Shown here piece after piece: positions 1 through 11,400 of a stretch of DNA of 64,000 nucleotides. This DNA comes from Magnaporthiopsis rhizophila. Taxonomy: Eukaryota; Ascomycota; Sordariomycetes; Magnaporthales; Magnaporthaceae. The stretch lies in assembly GCA_003049465.1 (NCBI GenBank), contig PYSS01000066.1, positions 1 through 64,000 of the forward strand, read 5' to 3'. Position numbers and translations under genes: made by a program. The notes beneath the pieces are model-generated. The model saw only the letters and a list, made by a program, of their open reading frames with translations, did no database searches and was not told where the DNA came from. Numbering within the stretch: position 1 is the stretch's first letter; the number at the start of each line of letters is the position of its first letter.

Positions 1-1128
1 GTATTCGCCAGCTTACTGACATGCTACAATGGGGACGCTCGCCACAGTGCCACTCTGGTCAGCTTCCTCCGGCTTCAAGGGTTGGTTACGTACGCCACGT
101 CACCAAACGCAACACGAGAGAACTACGGCGGCAACGCGTGGTCAATGGTGGAGGTGGCCATCGGCATCATCTGCACTAGCCTGCCGGCCGCCCGTCTTCT
201 GCTTATACGGATCACGACCGACGCTTGGCGCCGTGTCAAGGGCGGGCCGCTGCGGCCGACGTCGACGGAGGCCACGTCTCGGCCGCCATCCGCGCGACCA
301 CGGCATTCATACCTCCTCGACCTCCGGGCCACGGTGCCGAGGCCGATGTCGACTTTTGCCAAGCACAGCAACAGCACCAAAGCAAGCTTCTTCAAAGCCG
401 ACTCTTTCAGCTCGGCCCGCCAGCCAAGCATCGCCGACTGTGTGGTGGAGAAGCTAGCGGCCACCTCCAAGGGAGGGCCGAGCTTTACAGAAGCCATCGC
501 GGCGTTGAGAATAGCTCTAGGGAAAGTTCCCGACGACAAGTCGTCGCCAGGCGCCTCCCAGGGGAGGGAGGAGAAAGAGGCCAACCCGGCCCTCAACAAC
601 GACGGCAGCCACATCGATACATCAGCAGCGGCGCTGCCCAAGCCGTATCTGGCCCCCGAGCGCCGCCCGACTCCAGACTACTTCGGCGTCCCCGCGCACG
701 GGCGGAGGGCGGTCGGGCCGGCGACCATGGCGGCCACCAAGGTGCAGCTGCAGCACGACGCCCTGGACACGCCGTCGGAGGCGCCCGAGGGGCCGCAGAA
801 AGGCGAGGAGCAGAAGCATGACGGCGAACAGAAGGTCGATGCTGCTGCGGCGCCAATGCCCCTGGTCCCGGCAGAAGAAGAGCAGCAGCAGGAAGGACTG
901 GGGCCGGCGCGCCCGCTGGCGCCCGCCTCAGGCAGCGCGACCAGTGACATCGATGAACCGGACTGGGCCGTCGTGGCGCCGCGGAAGATGAGCTCGGCTG
1001 CGCACCTCCGCCTGTCACCGGTGCTGTCAAATTCGGGCTGGTCCACGTTTGGCGTGTCGGGCCCGAGCTCGCCTACCACGCCTCAGGAGCAGGAGGGGCA
1101 TCGTGTGCGCTCTCCGCTTGAGGACTAG
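1..1128 (+). CDS. PTH11-type rhodopsin-domain integral membrane protein, C-terminal part (5' truncated by window edge)
   Basis: The reading frame is open from the window edge to the TAG at 1126. Near its start it encodes a last transmembrane helix with the pattern W-S-M-V-E-V-A-I-G-I-I-C-T-S-L-P-A-A-R (about bases 139-200). This is the signature of the final helix of the fungal rhodopsin domain found in PTH11-like receptors, where 'VE...GIICA.LPALRPL' is the norm. The rest, about 290 residues, is a hydrophilic, low-complexity cytoplasmic tail rich in Ala, Pro, Glu and Ser, ending in a Ser/Pro-rich segment. Such proteins sit in the plasma membrane and are thought to sense surface or nutrient cues. 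A branch-like CTGAC at 16-20 and a CAG at 45-47 suggest an intron ends at base 47, so the first 47 bases may not be coding. The missing part should hold the other helices and possibly a CFEM domain. Confidence 0.72.
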   Translation, partial: VFASLLTCYNGDARHSATLVSFLRLQGLVTYATSPNATRENYGGNAWSMVEVAIGIICTSLPAARLLLIRITTDAWRRVKGGPLRPTSTEATSRPPSARPRHSYLLDLRATVPRPMSTFAKHSNSTKASFFKADSFSSARQPSIADCVVEKLAATSKGGPSFTEAIAALRIALGKVPDDKSSPGASQGREEKEANPALNNDGSHIDTSAAALPKPYLAPERRPTPDYFGVPAHGRRAVGPATMAATKVQLQHDALDTPSEAPEGPQKGEEQKHDGEQKVDAAAAPMPLVPAEEEQQQEGLGPARPLAPASGSATSDIDEPDWAVVAPRKMSSAAHLRLSPVLSNSGWSTFGVSGPSSPTTPQEQEGHRVRSPLED

Positions 1129-1457
1129 GGTAGTGTGGTGATGTCACGTATACATTATTTTTTTTTTATCTCGTGCTCTTCCCTTCCTGGGTATAGACAT
1201 AGCCGCCCGCCGTGTTTGGTTCCCTGCTATTTTTACCCACTTACCAGTTCTGCCTTTTGCCATACGAAGCTTTTCTTTTTTTTTTTTTTGAACACGAGCC
1301 GTAAGGCATCCACTCCTTCGAAACGTACAGTTTTTCTTGTTGTTGTGTGTTTTCTTTCGCGCAGAAAAGGGGCTTGTACAAGTACCACACCTCCTCGGCA
1401 TTCTAGAACCCCCGAATTGGCAAGCCAAAACGTTGAAACCACAGACAGACTAGTCAA

Positions 1458-1463
1458 AATAAA
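1458..1463 (+). terminator. possible poly(A) signal of the receptor gene
   Basis: A canonical AATAAA lies 330 bases after the stop codon, in an A-rich context. It is the first such hexamer on this strand downstream of the gene. Fungal poly(A) signals are loose, so this is only suggestive. Confidence 0.3.
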
Positions 1464-1587
1464 AATAGAAGGCATGCATGCATGCGGCGTGACCATGAGC
1501 AACCCCGTCCCCGTCACTCCCAAGCTTCGGTTGCGTTGTGCAGTGCGGTGCAATGCAGAGACATGACAAACAGCAAAAACCCAGCCC

Positions 1588-1611
1588 GTCAGTCAGTCAG
1601 TCAGTCAGTCA
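1588..1611. repeat. (GTCA)6 microsatellite
   Basis: Six uninterrupted copies of the tetranucleotide GTCA lie about 460 bases downstream of the receptor stop codon. Confidence 0.9.
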
Positions 1612-1944
1612 CCGCAGAGGGGAACCTTTGGTTTTACGCTGACGTGACACATGTAGACATATGCCCGAAATGGTTAGGACGGAGGTCGCCTGGTCGCCTG
1701 TCGTGAAGAGAGAAAAAAGAAGAAGAAAAAAGGGACCTTGAGGTGGATTCCCATTGGACAAATCCGAGAAACTTTTCATGGGATTTTCCAGGAAACTAAC
1801 CAATGGCGACCCGCCAAACTCACTTTTTTTTTTATTTTTTATTTTATATTTATCCTCTTCCCCTTTTCGGCAATCGCCCCCAACTCTGTTTTGGGGCAAT
1901 GAAGACCGCCTCGTTTTGCAATTCTGGAAAATCTCGGTCAGGGC

Positions 1945-1971
1945 AAAAAAAAAAAAAAAAAAAAAAAAAAA
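1945..1971. repeat. 27-base A tract
   Basis: An uninterrupted run of 27 A on the plus strand in non-coding DNA. Confidence 0.9.
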
Positions 1972-2067
1972 TGGTGGGTTTCACAGCCCCGTCGTCATCC
2001 GTCACCGAAAAAGGCGCGCTAGGAGGTTGGAGGCCTGTTTCCCGGACGCCCGGAAGGCTTGCCTAGA

Positions 2068-2200
2068 CGTGTGTGTGTGGGTTGCGTGTGAGCGGGTTGG
2101 ACGATTCCCGGTGTATGTGTGAGTGTATGCCCGTCGCGCATGTGTGTGTATGTGTATGTGTGTAGGTGTGCATGTGTGCATGTGTGCATGTGTATGTAGG
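2068..2200. repeat. TG-rich microsatellite
   Basis: About 130 bases dominated by alternating TG with interruptions such as TGCATG and TATG. It is an impure (TG)n array and a likely polymorphic site. Confidence 0.8.
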
Positions 2201-5200
2201 TTGGTGGTGGGTGAGCAAAGTGCGATTTTTTCCTATCGTTGCGCGTGTAACCCGCCGTCTGCATCCCGCGCAGCCTGCAGTGCCGCATGCAGAGACGTCC
2301 CAAATACGGGAAGGCAACAAACCGGTTCGTTCCCTCGAGGCTCACGTCAGAAATTCATGTGGTTTTTGGTCACCTCCGCACACACTACGTCCCAGGGAAA
2401 AGGAAAAAAAAAGTCTTTGTTATCGGCACAGGCACAGTCAGGGGTTAGAGGATAGAACATGAATAGGGTGAATTCGGGAATTTGTAGGAAAAATAAGAGA
2501 CAAGCTGGACAGGCCTTGGACAAAGCCGTGATACACCCAGAAAGCCTCGGCAAGCAGGTATAGTCGATCCGCAGCCCACATAATCCCGCCGGGCCGCCGA
2601 TGCGGCGAAGGATAATGCTGGGGCCCAATAAGGCAGGCAGGAACCCGGACAGGTATTTGATCGCCACCTAGGCATCGGGATAAGCATGCACGTGGAGGTC
2701 GGAAAAACGGCACAGTCTGATTAGATGCGATTGCGAACCAAGGGAAACTAGGTAGTTATCTAAGGTATCTAGGTGTGTTGAAAGATGAAAACGCAAGGGT
2801 GTATTAGAACGACAAGCTGAAAAGAGAAAACAAATGCCAGAAAAAGGAAAAGATGCATCATAGAGTACATTGAGTGGAAAGGGGCCGGCTTTTCCATATT
2901 AGAACGAAAACGGGATAAAATGCAACGAAAAAAAACAAAAAAAAACAACACGATCTCCCACAGCCGTCTGCCATATGCGGCCCCCTGATTCGCCGAAAGG
3001 CTGCTGGAACACGGCCCCGTGCACATGGGATTTCCCGCCAGGGTAAGATTCTGACATGCAAACCACGAGTGACCCACATGTCATGTAGGTCGTGCAAGCG
3101 TGTAGTAGGCGCGTTGGATGACACCCAAACAATGAGAGAAGCGGGAAAATAGAAAGAGGCAAAGAAATCTATAGAGCCGAAGGGTCGACGATGCGTGTTT
3201 GCGTGTTGTACAGCTCTGGATAGAGCTTGGTCTTGGCGGCAGGCACGTGGCTGGGGTGTTGTGCTGTGCGCCCATGCTCATGCTTGAGCTTGGCTTTGTG
3301 GTCGTCGATGTTGGCGAGAGCCATGTGGCTGCCCGTGGTATGGGTGATACGGGCTGCCGTTATAGGATGAGGATGCCATAGTTTGCTTCTTGTGCCACTT
3401 TCCGAGTGCGACGGCGGCAAGTGTAGGCTTGTCCTCAGCACGCGCGAAAGTTGGCAGACTCCGTTCCAGAGTGCAAAGAGGTCGTCGAGTGGAGGGTGGC
3501 TGGAGGATGCGAGGCCAGGACCCTTCGCCTGACAACCTCGATCCTCGTCCACCACGCGTGCCACGAACGGAGGTGGGCCATGGATAGGGGATGGTCATCC
3601 GGCCACTAGCTCCGATGAAGTGTCTTGCTGATCATCGTGCTATCGGAATACTGGTCGTGGTAACCCTGCAGTCACTGCAGCGGTGATGGTGGCAGTTGAG
3701 GCAGGCCGGGGTTGTGTCTATCAACCAGTACTGGCCGCCGTTGTCGCAATGACTGCAGACCCAGACGGCGACGACAGTCCAGGTGGTTGGCGGCGGCGAC
3801 ATGTTTGAGGCTGGGGGGAGTAGTGTTTTGGTAGTAGGAGTGCAAAAGGCACTAGCTTGTCGAAGAGTCTGTGCTTTGTGCTTGGGATATGAGCAACGAG
3901 GTCACAAGATACTGTCTTGAAAGACTGCACGTACGGTTCGTGACTCTCTGTGAGACAGTCGCGCCGACAGTAGCGGATGGTGTGAACTGGAGCGTGATGA
4001 GGACGAGATTTTGAGGGGAGCCTGAGGAGCAAAAGGCAGCGGATTAAATACGCAGAGGTGAACAGCCCCAGATAGCAGCCCGTCGTGAGTCTGGGAAGAG
4101 GAAAAAGTAACAAGGGAACCGGTATGGCGGTCCGCACCCAGGCGTCCATCCAAGCCCCAACCAGCCCAGCCCACTTGGCCGGAGCAAACAAGGGAAGCGC
4201 TGGAGCAACGCAGCACCAAGCCGAGGACAACACAAGTTGCCCAAGGAGGCCGACGGCAGCAAAGACCGGAGTCACACGGGCCCCTCATCTCCACAAGGGG
4301 CGGTGTTTCCGGTGAGGCGTCAAGGCAGCGATGGCTCATGACCGATGACACTGTCTGCTATCGCAGGGTCGTACGCCAAACGTATGGCCCGAGGACGGAG
4401 ACGTCCACCCGTATCTAACAGATACAAGGACCAAACGGCGGGCCCGGCGTCTCATGATGGCAGGCAGCGAGGCCAGCACAGGTGTTTGCCTTGAGAGTCG
4501 GCATCTACGTGTATGGACAACGAAGTTAGTGTACCAGGCATTGGCGTATGCCGAGACGGGCGGCATGCACCCCTGTTCATGTGCGATCCAAGCACGCAAG
4601 GAGGAGGGCAGCGCGCGGGAGGGGCGTGCGCGGCGCGCGACGGAGAGCAACCGGGTCTCATTGTGCGCGGGCAAGCATCCCGCTCAAGTCGGAACGCTAT
4701 CGGGAGGAGAGCCCACAAGCAAAGGCAGCAAGAGGCACCAGGCCAGATGTATGACTCCTGTTCCCAAAAGAAAGGCATCTTCGCAGACGCATATGGAGGC
4801 CACAAGGTAGCTTCGTCTCCAACGCACGAAGCCAACCCGGGTCGATGGCAGGGGGTGTGGCGTGGGCGCCGGGAAGTACGTATGAACCGAGACGAGGGTG
4901 GGGTGTGGGTTCGGACGGGGGTGTCCCCAGGCAGGAGTGAGATGGGCGGCCTGGGGCAAGTCGAGCTCGGTGAATTGAGATGGAGAGGCTTTCCCGCAGT
5001 GAAAAGGGTCCTGTGATTGTTGTAGGCCGCAGGACACGCGTAGGCGGTTCCTGAAGCTTGACGTCGACAACCACGCATGTGCACCAAGAGGGGGGTGTGT
5101 GTGTGCAACACGAAACATTGGTCCGTCGGTCAAGTTAGAGTGACTCTGCGTCAGCATCAAGGACACGAAGTTAGGTGCCTGGACGAGATTTGGGGAGGGG

Positions 5201-6922
5201 GAGGCACAGAGATTGGCTCGAACAGCGAATAGCAGTGGACTAGCAGCAGGGCTGGGAGGTTGCCCAGGCCAAGAATGGGTGGCTCGGGGCGAGCTCCTTG
5301 GGGCTGTCGGTCTGCGCAGAGAGCGCTGGCAACATTGTGTTTGCCGAGGCTCTGCTGGCCGAGTTCAGGCTTTCCGCGGTCGGTGTAGTCTATGGTGTTT
5401 CCCAGCGTGGAAGTAAACAGGATCGATCTGTTCTGCGGGGCGGTCGTTGATGGAGGGGCCAGCGGGCACGACCAGGGGTGCGCGAAATTGAGCAGGGACC
5501 AGCGCCCGAAGGTTATACAGAGCCGCAGTGGCTTAGCCAGCATGTGTTGGATGTGAAGGCGTCGCCCAGACTGTGATGGGTGGGGCTTCGTGTGGCTGCG
5601 AGCCACCCGTTGGTTGGCCACGGCGCCGCACATGCTCATTTGGCAATTGGGTCTGGAGTGAGTGGAAAGACGGCCGTGATAGCCTGCCCGTTGGCAGCTC
5701 CATCCAGCACGGCCACGAGACCACCTGGCCACTGTTTTCTCACCGAGTTAGCGGCGTTTCAGCCCCTTGGCCAGCGAAGCCAGCCCCCTATTTTCCCTTT
5801 TTCTCTGTCGACCGATATTGACTTTCTCCTTTTTTCTTCCGACTGACCTCAATTCCTCGAGGCGACCAGCTCTGCCTGGTGATGCCCAAGGCTGATACCC
5901 AGTGGCTGGGCTGGTAAGTGGGCCGTCGTCGCATTTGGCCGGCCCGCGCGATCCTGCTGCCTAGCAGGTTGGTTATTCCCAGACTCGCACTGACCGGGAC
6001 CGTGGTCTTTCTCGGGGTTGGGCAGACGCAGTTGGTCGATCCAGTCGTTCGCAATTGGATCGGATCCATTCAATTGACCTCGATCAATTGCTGTTGTCCC
6101 CACGGATGGTCTGCGAGTGCTGCCCCACTAACCCCCCGCATGACGCTTCCGTCAATGACCGCTAAAGCGGGGGCTGTCTCCTTGCTGCCTCCAGCCTGGG
6201 CCCTCCCTGTCAGAGAAAAAGGCCGCGCGCAGAGCAGTGACGACAGGCTCGCTCGATCGCGCCATCAGCGGGGGTAATCCTAGGTATTCTTCTGCAGACA
6301 TGCTGTGCGTGTCGTGCCTCGAAGCCCACTAGACCCTCGAACCTAGAGGCCGGCGGGCCTCTTTGGTTGACTCACTAACTTTAGGGTAGAGCCGCAAGTC
6401 CCATCCATGTCGAGACCAAGCCCGAGTCCCGTTGGAGGGGCATGGCCAGGCCAGGTGCCGACAGGTCGCAGCGGGGGTGACTGCATATCGTAGCGGGGTG
6501 ACTGCATATCGCAGCATATCCGTAGGCTCAGTTTTTGGCGAATAAGAGTCGGCGTATTTCGGGAACGTTGGATCTGTGCCAAGAGAAAGGTCTGGTAGTT
6601 TAGGGTCGCAGTCATATCAACTGGAGTCATCACGATTAACTCAGGCCTCTCATCTCAAGGCTTTCTTGCGGCTCTTTTGCGAGATTGTGGTTGGCTGAGA
6701 ACAAGAAGTGCACCAAGACGTGAACATGGTTCAGCCTAGGCCGACGGCACCCGCAGAGCTCGGAGCAAAATTCCACCGGATATGACATGGCGATTCGGTC
6801 CTTTCTGTGTCTGGTGAGATGAAGTCACCATCGATGATCCAACCTGGAACGGCAGATGAATCGGTAGATGGGTTGAGCTGTTATGTCGATGAGCCATGAG
6901 GATAACAGAGGGTAGAGATCTG

Positions 6923-7051
6923 AGTGGACGAGCCGTCCCCGGATTTGAATGCTCCCTGGTCGAATAGTGGACGTGCCGTCCCTGAGTTCGGGTGTTCGTT
7001 GGTCGAATAGTGGGCGAGCCGTTCCCCGGTTCGGGCGTTTCCTAGGCGAAT
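6923..7051. repeat. 43-bp tandem repeat, three copies
   Basis: Three consecutive units of exactly 43 bp (6923-6965, 6966-7008, 7009-7051). Each begins AGTGG(A/G)CG(A/T)GCCGT and ends GGTCGAAT or GGCGAAT. The copies differ at several internal positions but share a constant length, so this is an old minisatellite. No open frame justifies reading it as protein. Confidence 0.88.
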
Positions 7052-7808
7052 AAGGAACTGCTTTGATTGTCGCCGATTCGGTTGCCCTTGGCTAGGGCGG
7101 CTCTTTGCTCGTCCTTGTATTGGGCCTTGCAAATTGCGTCCAGTAAACTGCCCTAGTTCGTCCCTCGATAGCCTCGAAGAGCCGCATTCCGGAATATCCC
7201 CGATCCAGAGGCCATGTCCCTGGTTTCTAGGACCAGCTAGTGGACGTTTGCTGATTTGGCCACAGCGGGTCGGCGAGTACGAGCGGGGTGGCCATTCCCG
7301 GTGGTCGTCAGGGCATGGGTGCTTGGGCCGTCTGCATGGGAAGGGCAACACGGTGTAACAGAGGGGGCAGGGAGGTAGGTATATATAGATGGCAAACACA
7401 GTAGAGCATGCGGCTCTGCTCTGGGGGCTAGAGTCGAAGAGGGAGACGGGCTCGCCGCCTCGCCGCCACGACCCCATGACCCAGGCGGAACTCGGGCGCC
7501 CCAAGACAGTACTCACTTTCAGCCACCAAAGCCCTGCTTGCTGAGACGGGCGAGAAGGCTAGGTAGAGAGCCTCGGCATGCGAGACACTCGATGGCGCCT
7601 GGATAAGTTTGTTCAGCCCGGCGAAGGTGTGGACTTTGGTGTGGCCTTTTTGTAAGGCTCTGTGCGAGCCAGGGCGCCCTAGGCAGGCGCGACCATGGGG
7701 ACATCCAGACCGAGAAAGAAAGAGGGAAAGCTGAAGCGAGCTGGAGATTCCCCACGAACATCGGAGTCGATGGTTTACGTCTGGTGGGGATCTTTGCAAT
7801 TCACCCTT

Positions 7809-7945
7809 GTCGTCGCACACAAGCCTCTGGACAGGTATGACTGTCTCATCGAGGATTGGTATCTAGACAGGCAACGTCGCCATCGCCGTACACAAACCAG
7901 CCGTCGGCAGGTATGACTGTCCCCATTGATTGGTAGCTAGACCAT
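7809..7945. repeat. imperfect 76-bp tandem duplication
   Basis: CAGGTATGACTGTC occurs at 7832 and again at 7908. In both copies it is followed by a diverged ATTGGTA(T/G)CTAGAC, and in both it is preceded by a related CACAA-containing segment. The period is 76 bp. Confidence 0.7.
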
Positions 7946-8217
7946 CAACACCCGTGCCGTTAGGGACCAGGTCGACTTTTACCGAGTGGGATCCCTGTAA
8001 AGCTTCATGTGTCATTGTAGAGATGTTGCCACGACACCTCTCCTCTTGTGCAAAGATTGAGCCGCGATGTAGCCACATCACGGAACACAGGACGCAAAGT
8101 ACGCACCAGACATCTGCTGGCGTGATATACTCTGCTCAGAGGATACAGTACCCAGGCGACCGCCCCATGAAATACCCGAGACTTCAGCCTCACCTCACAG
8201 GACCACCACCTCTGTCC

Positions 8218-8432
8218 GGGCGTCTTCCCGGCTCCAACAAGGCACCCACTCCCACACAAGAAGCTTGGCGGCAGCCGGCGTGAATGGACTCGGTTGCCTG
8301 CCGCGGCTGCTCAAGGTATGTCTGGGCGTCCTCTCTTGTCCAACAAACACACCCACTCCCGCGGGAAGCTTGGCGACAACCGGCGTGAATGGGCTACCTA
8401 GGCTGCCTGCCGCAGCTGCTCAAGGTATGACC
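8218..8432. repeat. 106-bp tandem duplication
   Basis: Two head-to-tail units start with GGGCGTC at 8218 and 8324. They share CACCCACTCCC, GAAGCTTGGCG, CCGGCGTGAATGG and GCTGCTCAAGGTATG in the same order. The units have diverged by substitutions and small indels. The shared GGTATG at the unit end also appears in the 76-bp repeat just upstream, so the two arrays may be related. Confidence 0.82.
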
Positions 8433-11400
8433 AGGCACGGCAGTTATCGACTCTTGGATAATAGATAGATAACGCCCCGCGGTATACCTATATCAAGCAA
8501 CACTGGGCAACCGGGCGGCCGGTCCGGACTCCACAGATTAACTGGTTGGGGGCGAGGAACATACTGTCCAACCCGCAGAGCCGCCAACTCGGGCCGCCAA
8601 GCCTCAAAATAAATAAGACGACGTGTTGTCCTGCCTAAGGCATAAGGCTGAACAAAGCGAGGGTATCGCATATCAGCAATGTCGTCCTGAGGCCACCAAG
8701 AACCGGGGACCTTGGGCTTTAGAAGCCTGAGGCATGAACTATCCGTTATCGCATAGCCACCTGAGGCATCAACCGGCTATCTCTCGCCCGTTTCCCCGAG
8801 GGCTGCGATGCAACCTCCACTTGATCGGGGCCCGCAACTTTGCGGCCGAGGCTGACGGACGGTCTGCAGGTGCCAGGGGCGATCATGAGGGGCCGGCGTC
8901 AGCGAAGCGGTCGGGATCAGTCGAATCTTGCCATTTTTGCGTTTCTGCGTTCTTCTTTCCTTTGCTTTGGTTCGTTCCCCAAGGTGAGGCGGTCGGATGG
9001 AGAACGCGGCAAGCCACGAGTTGTCTCCACTCAATGTGGAGCTAACCTAACCTACCCAGATCACTTTTGGAAGGAATGGAATGACTGGATGGGGGATTAC
9101 TGGCTGGCTGGCTGGCTCGCTCGCTCCAGAATAGGAAAGCCGCCGTCGAGTATGTGAGCTCGCTCCCAGAGGCGGGTCAAAGGAGAAAAAAAAAAGCAAA
9201 GATCCGGGCTGCTCTAAGCGGGCAAGATTTCGGCAAAAAGCCGGATACGAACAAAGCACACACTCAGGAAGAGGAACCTATGCGAAGCTAGCACACATGG
9301 CACACACGACACGCGGCACACGGCACACGAGATAGGCAGCCCGAGCGGTCTGGCTGGCTGACGGTTGCAGGGAAGGAAGAAGAAAAAAGAAAAGTTCGTC
9401 TTGCGCTTACCGCCACCGTTACGGCATCGCATTTATCCAGGGGGATTTGCAAGGAAAAAAAATAAAAATTTCTTGGTTCGGTCCAAGTGGCGCTCGCAAA
9501 TTGCAAACAAACTTGGTTCCCGCCACGGCCGAATCTCGGCCACCCACCAGAAACAGATAGACATACACTACCACCTCCATAGGTTGGTTCCATGGATGGA
9601 TGATGGCGCTCTCGCTGAGACGAGGACGGCGCGGGTGAGATCAGGTGGGGCCGCCATCCGTCCGTCGGCCGTGGGTGTCGTTGCACGGCGTCTTGATCCG
9701 AGGCAAAAAGCAAGAAAAAAAAGGGTCGGTGTTTTCTTTTTTGCTTGCAAAACGTCCCCGGTCCCGATTGTGCCACGCATCCAGACGGGACGGGGCAACG
9801 GGGGGGGTTTGTTTGGTTTTTGTTCCTGACAGATAACGCCCGCGAGACGTGGGGAGAGGGAAGGAAGGAGGTGGGGAGGTCAGCAACGGCATCAAAAAGT
9901 ATGGTCCAGCTGCTGCACGGAGAACAGCCTACGTGGTGGTGGTGGGTGGGGGTCCAAAGAACTTCCCTCTCGGTCCCGCCCACACAATTTCCGCCGACCA
10001 GACGACGGGCTGGCTGCGCTCTGGACTGGCGGTGATACGACAAAGGGCCGGGCATTGCGTCTAATCTGCGCCCATCAGGTGAGTGTACACAGTGGAAGAA
10101 ACGCAGCTGTATGCGGGCGCATAATGGATGACGAGTATATTTGCTGTTGCAGGTCAGTTGTGCCAGCATTGTGCCAGTGCCAGTGCCAGGCTAGCATGCA
10201 CGGGTCGTGTGTCGTTGCGCCCGTTTGTCTTGGGTTTATGCGCGGTTTTATTGCCCTCCCCTTCGGCCCCTCTCGTTCGTTCAAGTCCGTGTCGTGTGTC
10301 CGGACCGCCTGCCACCACCCCCGTCAGGGAGAATCACCCGCCACCCGTCATCCGTCACTTTTCTTTACCTCTTGCATTTCGGAGCTGTGCCCGGGCCCCG
10401 GCTGGCAACAACCTCCACCGAAAATCCCACGCTATTCCCCTTTCTCCCAGCGCCGGTGTGATGCCGCGCCCACCTGGTCCCGCTTCGCTGGGACGGGGGA
10501 CTGAGACACTTTGGTGAGGTTGCCCCGCTTTTTCTTTTTTTCCCTCTGTATTATTGGTTTACTGACTAGACCAACAGACCACCAAAAAATCAAAAAGAAA
10601 AAGTGTGTCTGTCATCCTGTCCGAAAAGGAGAAACCCAGGGAGAGCGAAGAAGATGGAGAAATGAAACGAGAGGGCAGAAAGAGAGAGGGGAACCCTGCC
10701 GTCGGACTGCTGTCCGTTGCTGCATCTACCGGGTTTGTCTGCCTGCCTCTTTTGTGCCTCCTTACATATATGCGACCGTCCTTATTACCCAGGGATCCTC
10801 GTAACAAATGACATGGGAAAAAACCGCGTTCGCTGTCCAATGCCCTTTCAGGGGAGGATGAAGTGTGTGTGTGAGAGAAAGTGTGTGTGTGTGTGGGAGG
10901 TGTTGTAAGCTGCATCGCGCACACTGCTTGCTGCATCATGGATATGGGGGCCGTCGCTTCGGTTAGGCACGATAGGTTACGTCGTACTGGGCGCTAGGAG
11001 CGACTAGCTGTTCTGCTTTTCACTAGTGGCTCGTTGTGGTGGTCCCGGAGCTGCCTTGTTCGCCTCCTTCATTCTCGCGATCACACACCCCCCCGAACAG
11101 GACAAAAGCTCCATGACGCAGTAGATTTCTTCAGCTTCCGCAAAAAAAACTGTACTGTACTGTCTTGTACCGTACGTTTACACACCGCTGCTGGGTTGCC
11201 GCCGCACATTCTTGCTTCCGGTTGGCTGCATGTATGTGATGGAAGACGAGGCAGGTGCATGAGGCGCAACCAACAAGACGGCTAGTTGCCAGAGGCAGGA
11301 GGCCAGGGGAGGGTGTGCGAGAGAGAAGACCGAGAGAGAGACTTCCCCTTCTTGGTGCTTCCATCACTGCGTACACACCTCCTCTGTCTGCGGACCGGAG

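Larger units (their letters stand above)
7354..8690. mobile_element. possible decayed LTR-retroelement remnant
   Basis: TGTAACA at 7354 resembles a common LTR start and is followed by a TATATATAG box at 7379. A primer-binding-site-like TGGTAGCTAGACC lies at 7931-7943, with a diverged second copy near 7856-7868. On the minus strand 8444-8671 encodes 75 residues with protein-like composition but no domain I recognise. There is no gag, protease, integrase or reverse transcriptase frame. The PBS resemblance to initiator tRNA-Met is partial (one inserted base), so this is a weak call. Confidence 0.22.

Noticed and set aside
8218..8432. RIP (repeat-induced point mutation) as cause of repeat divergence
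   Set aside because: The substitutions between units are not concentrated at CpA/TpG sites and the region is not AT-rich.
9288..10169. 293-residue minus-strand frame
   Set aside because: His/Ser/Pro/Cys-rich composition with poly(F) and poly(K)-like stretches from homopolymers; no domain; overlaps other frames.
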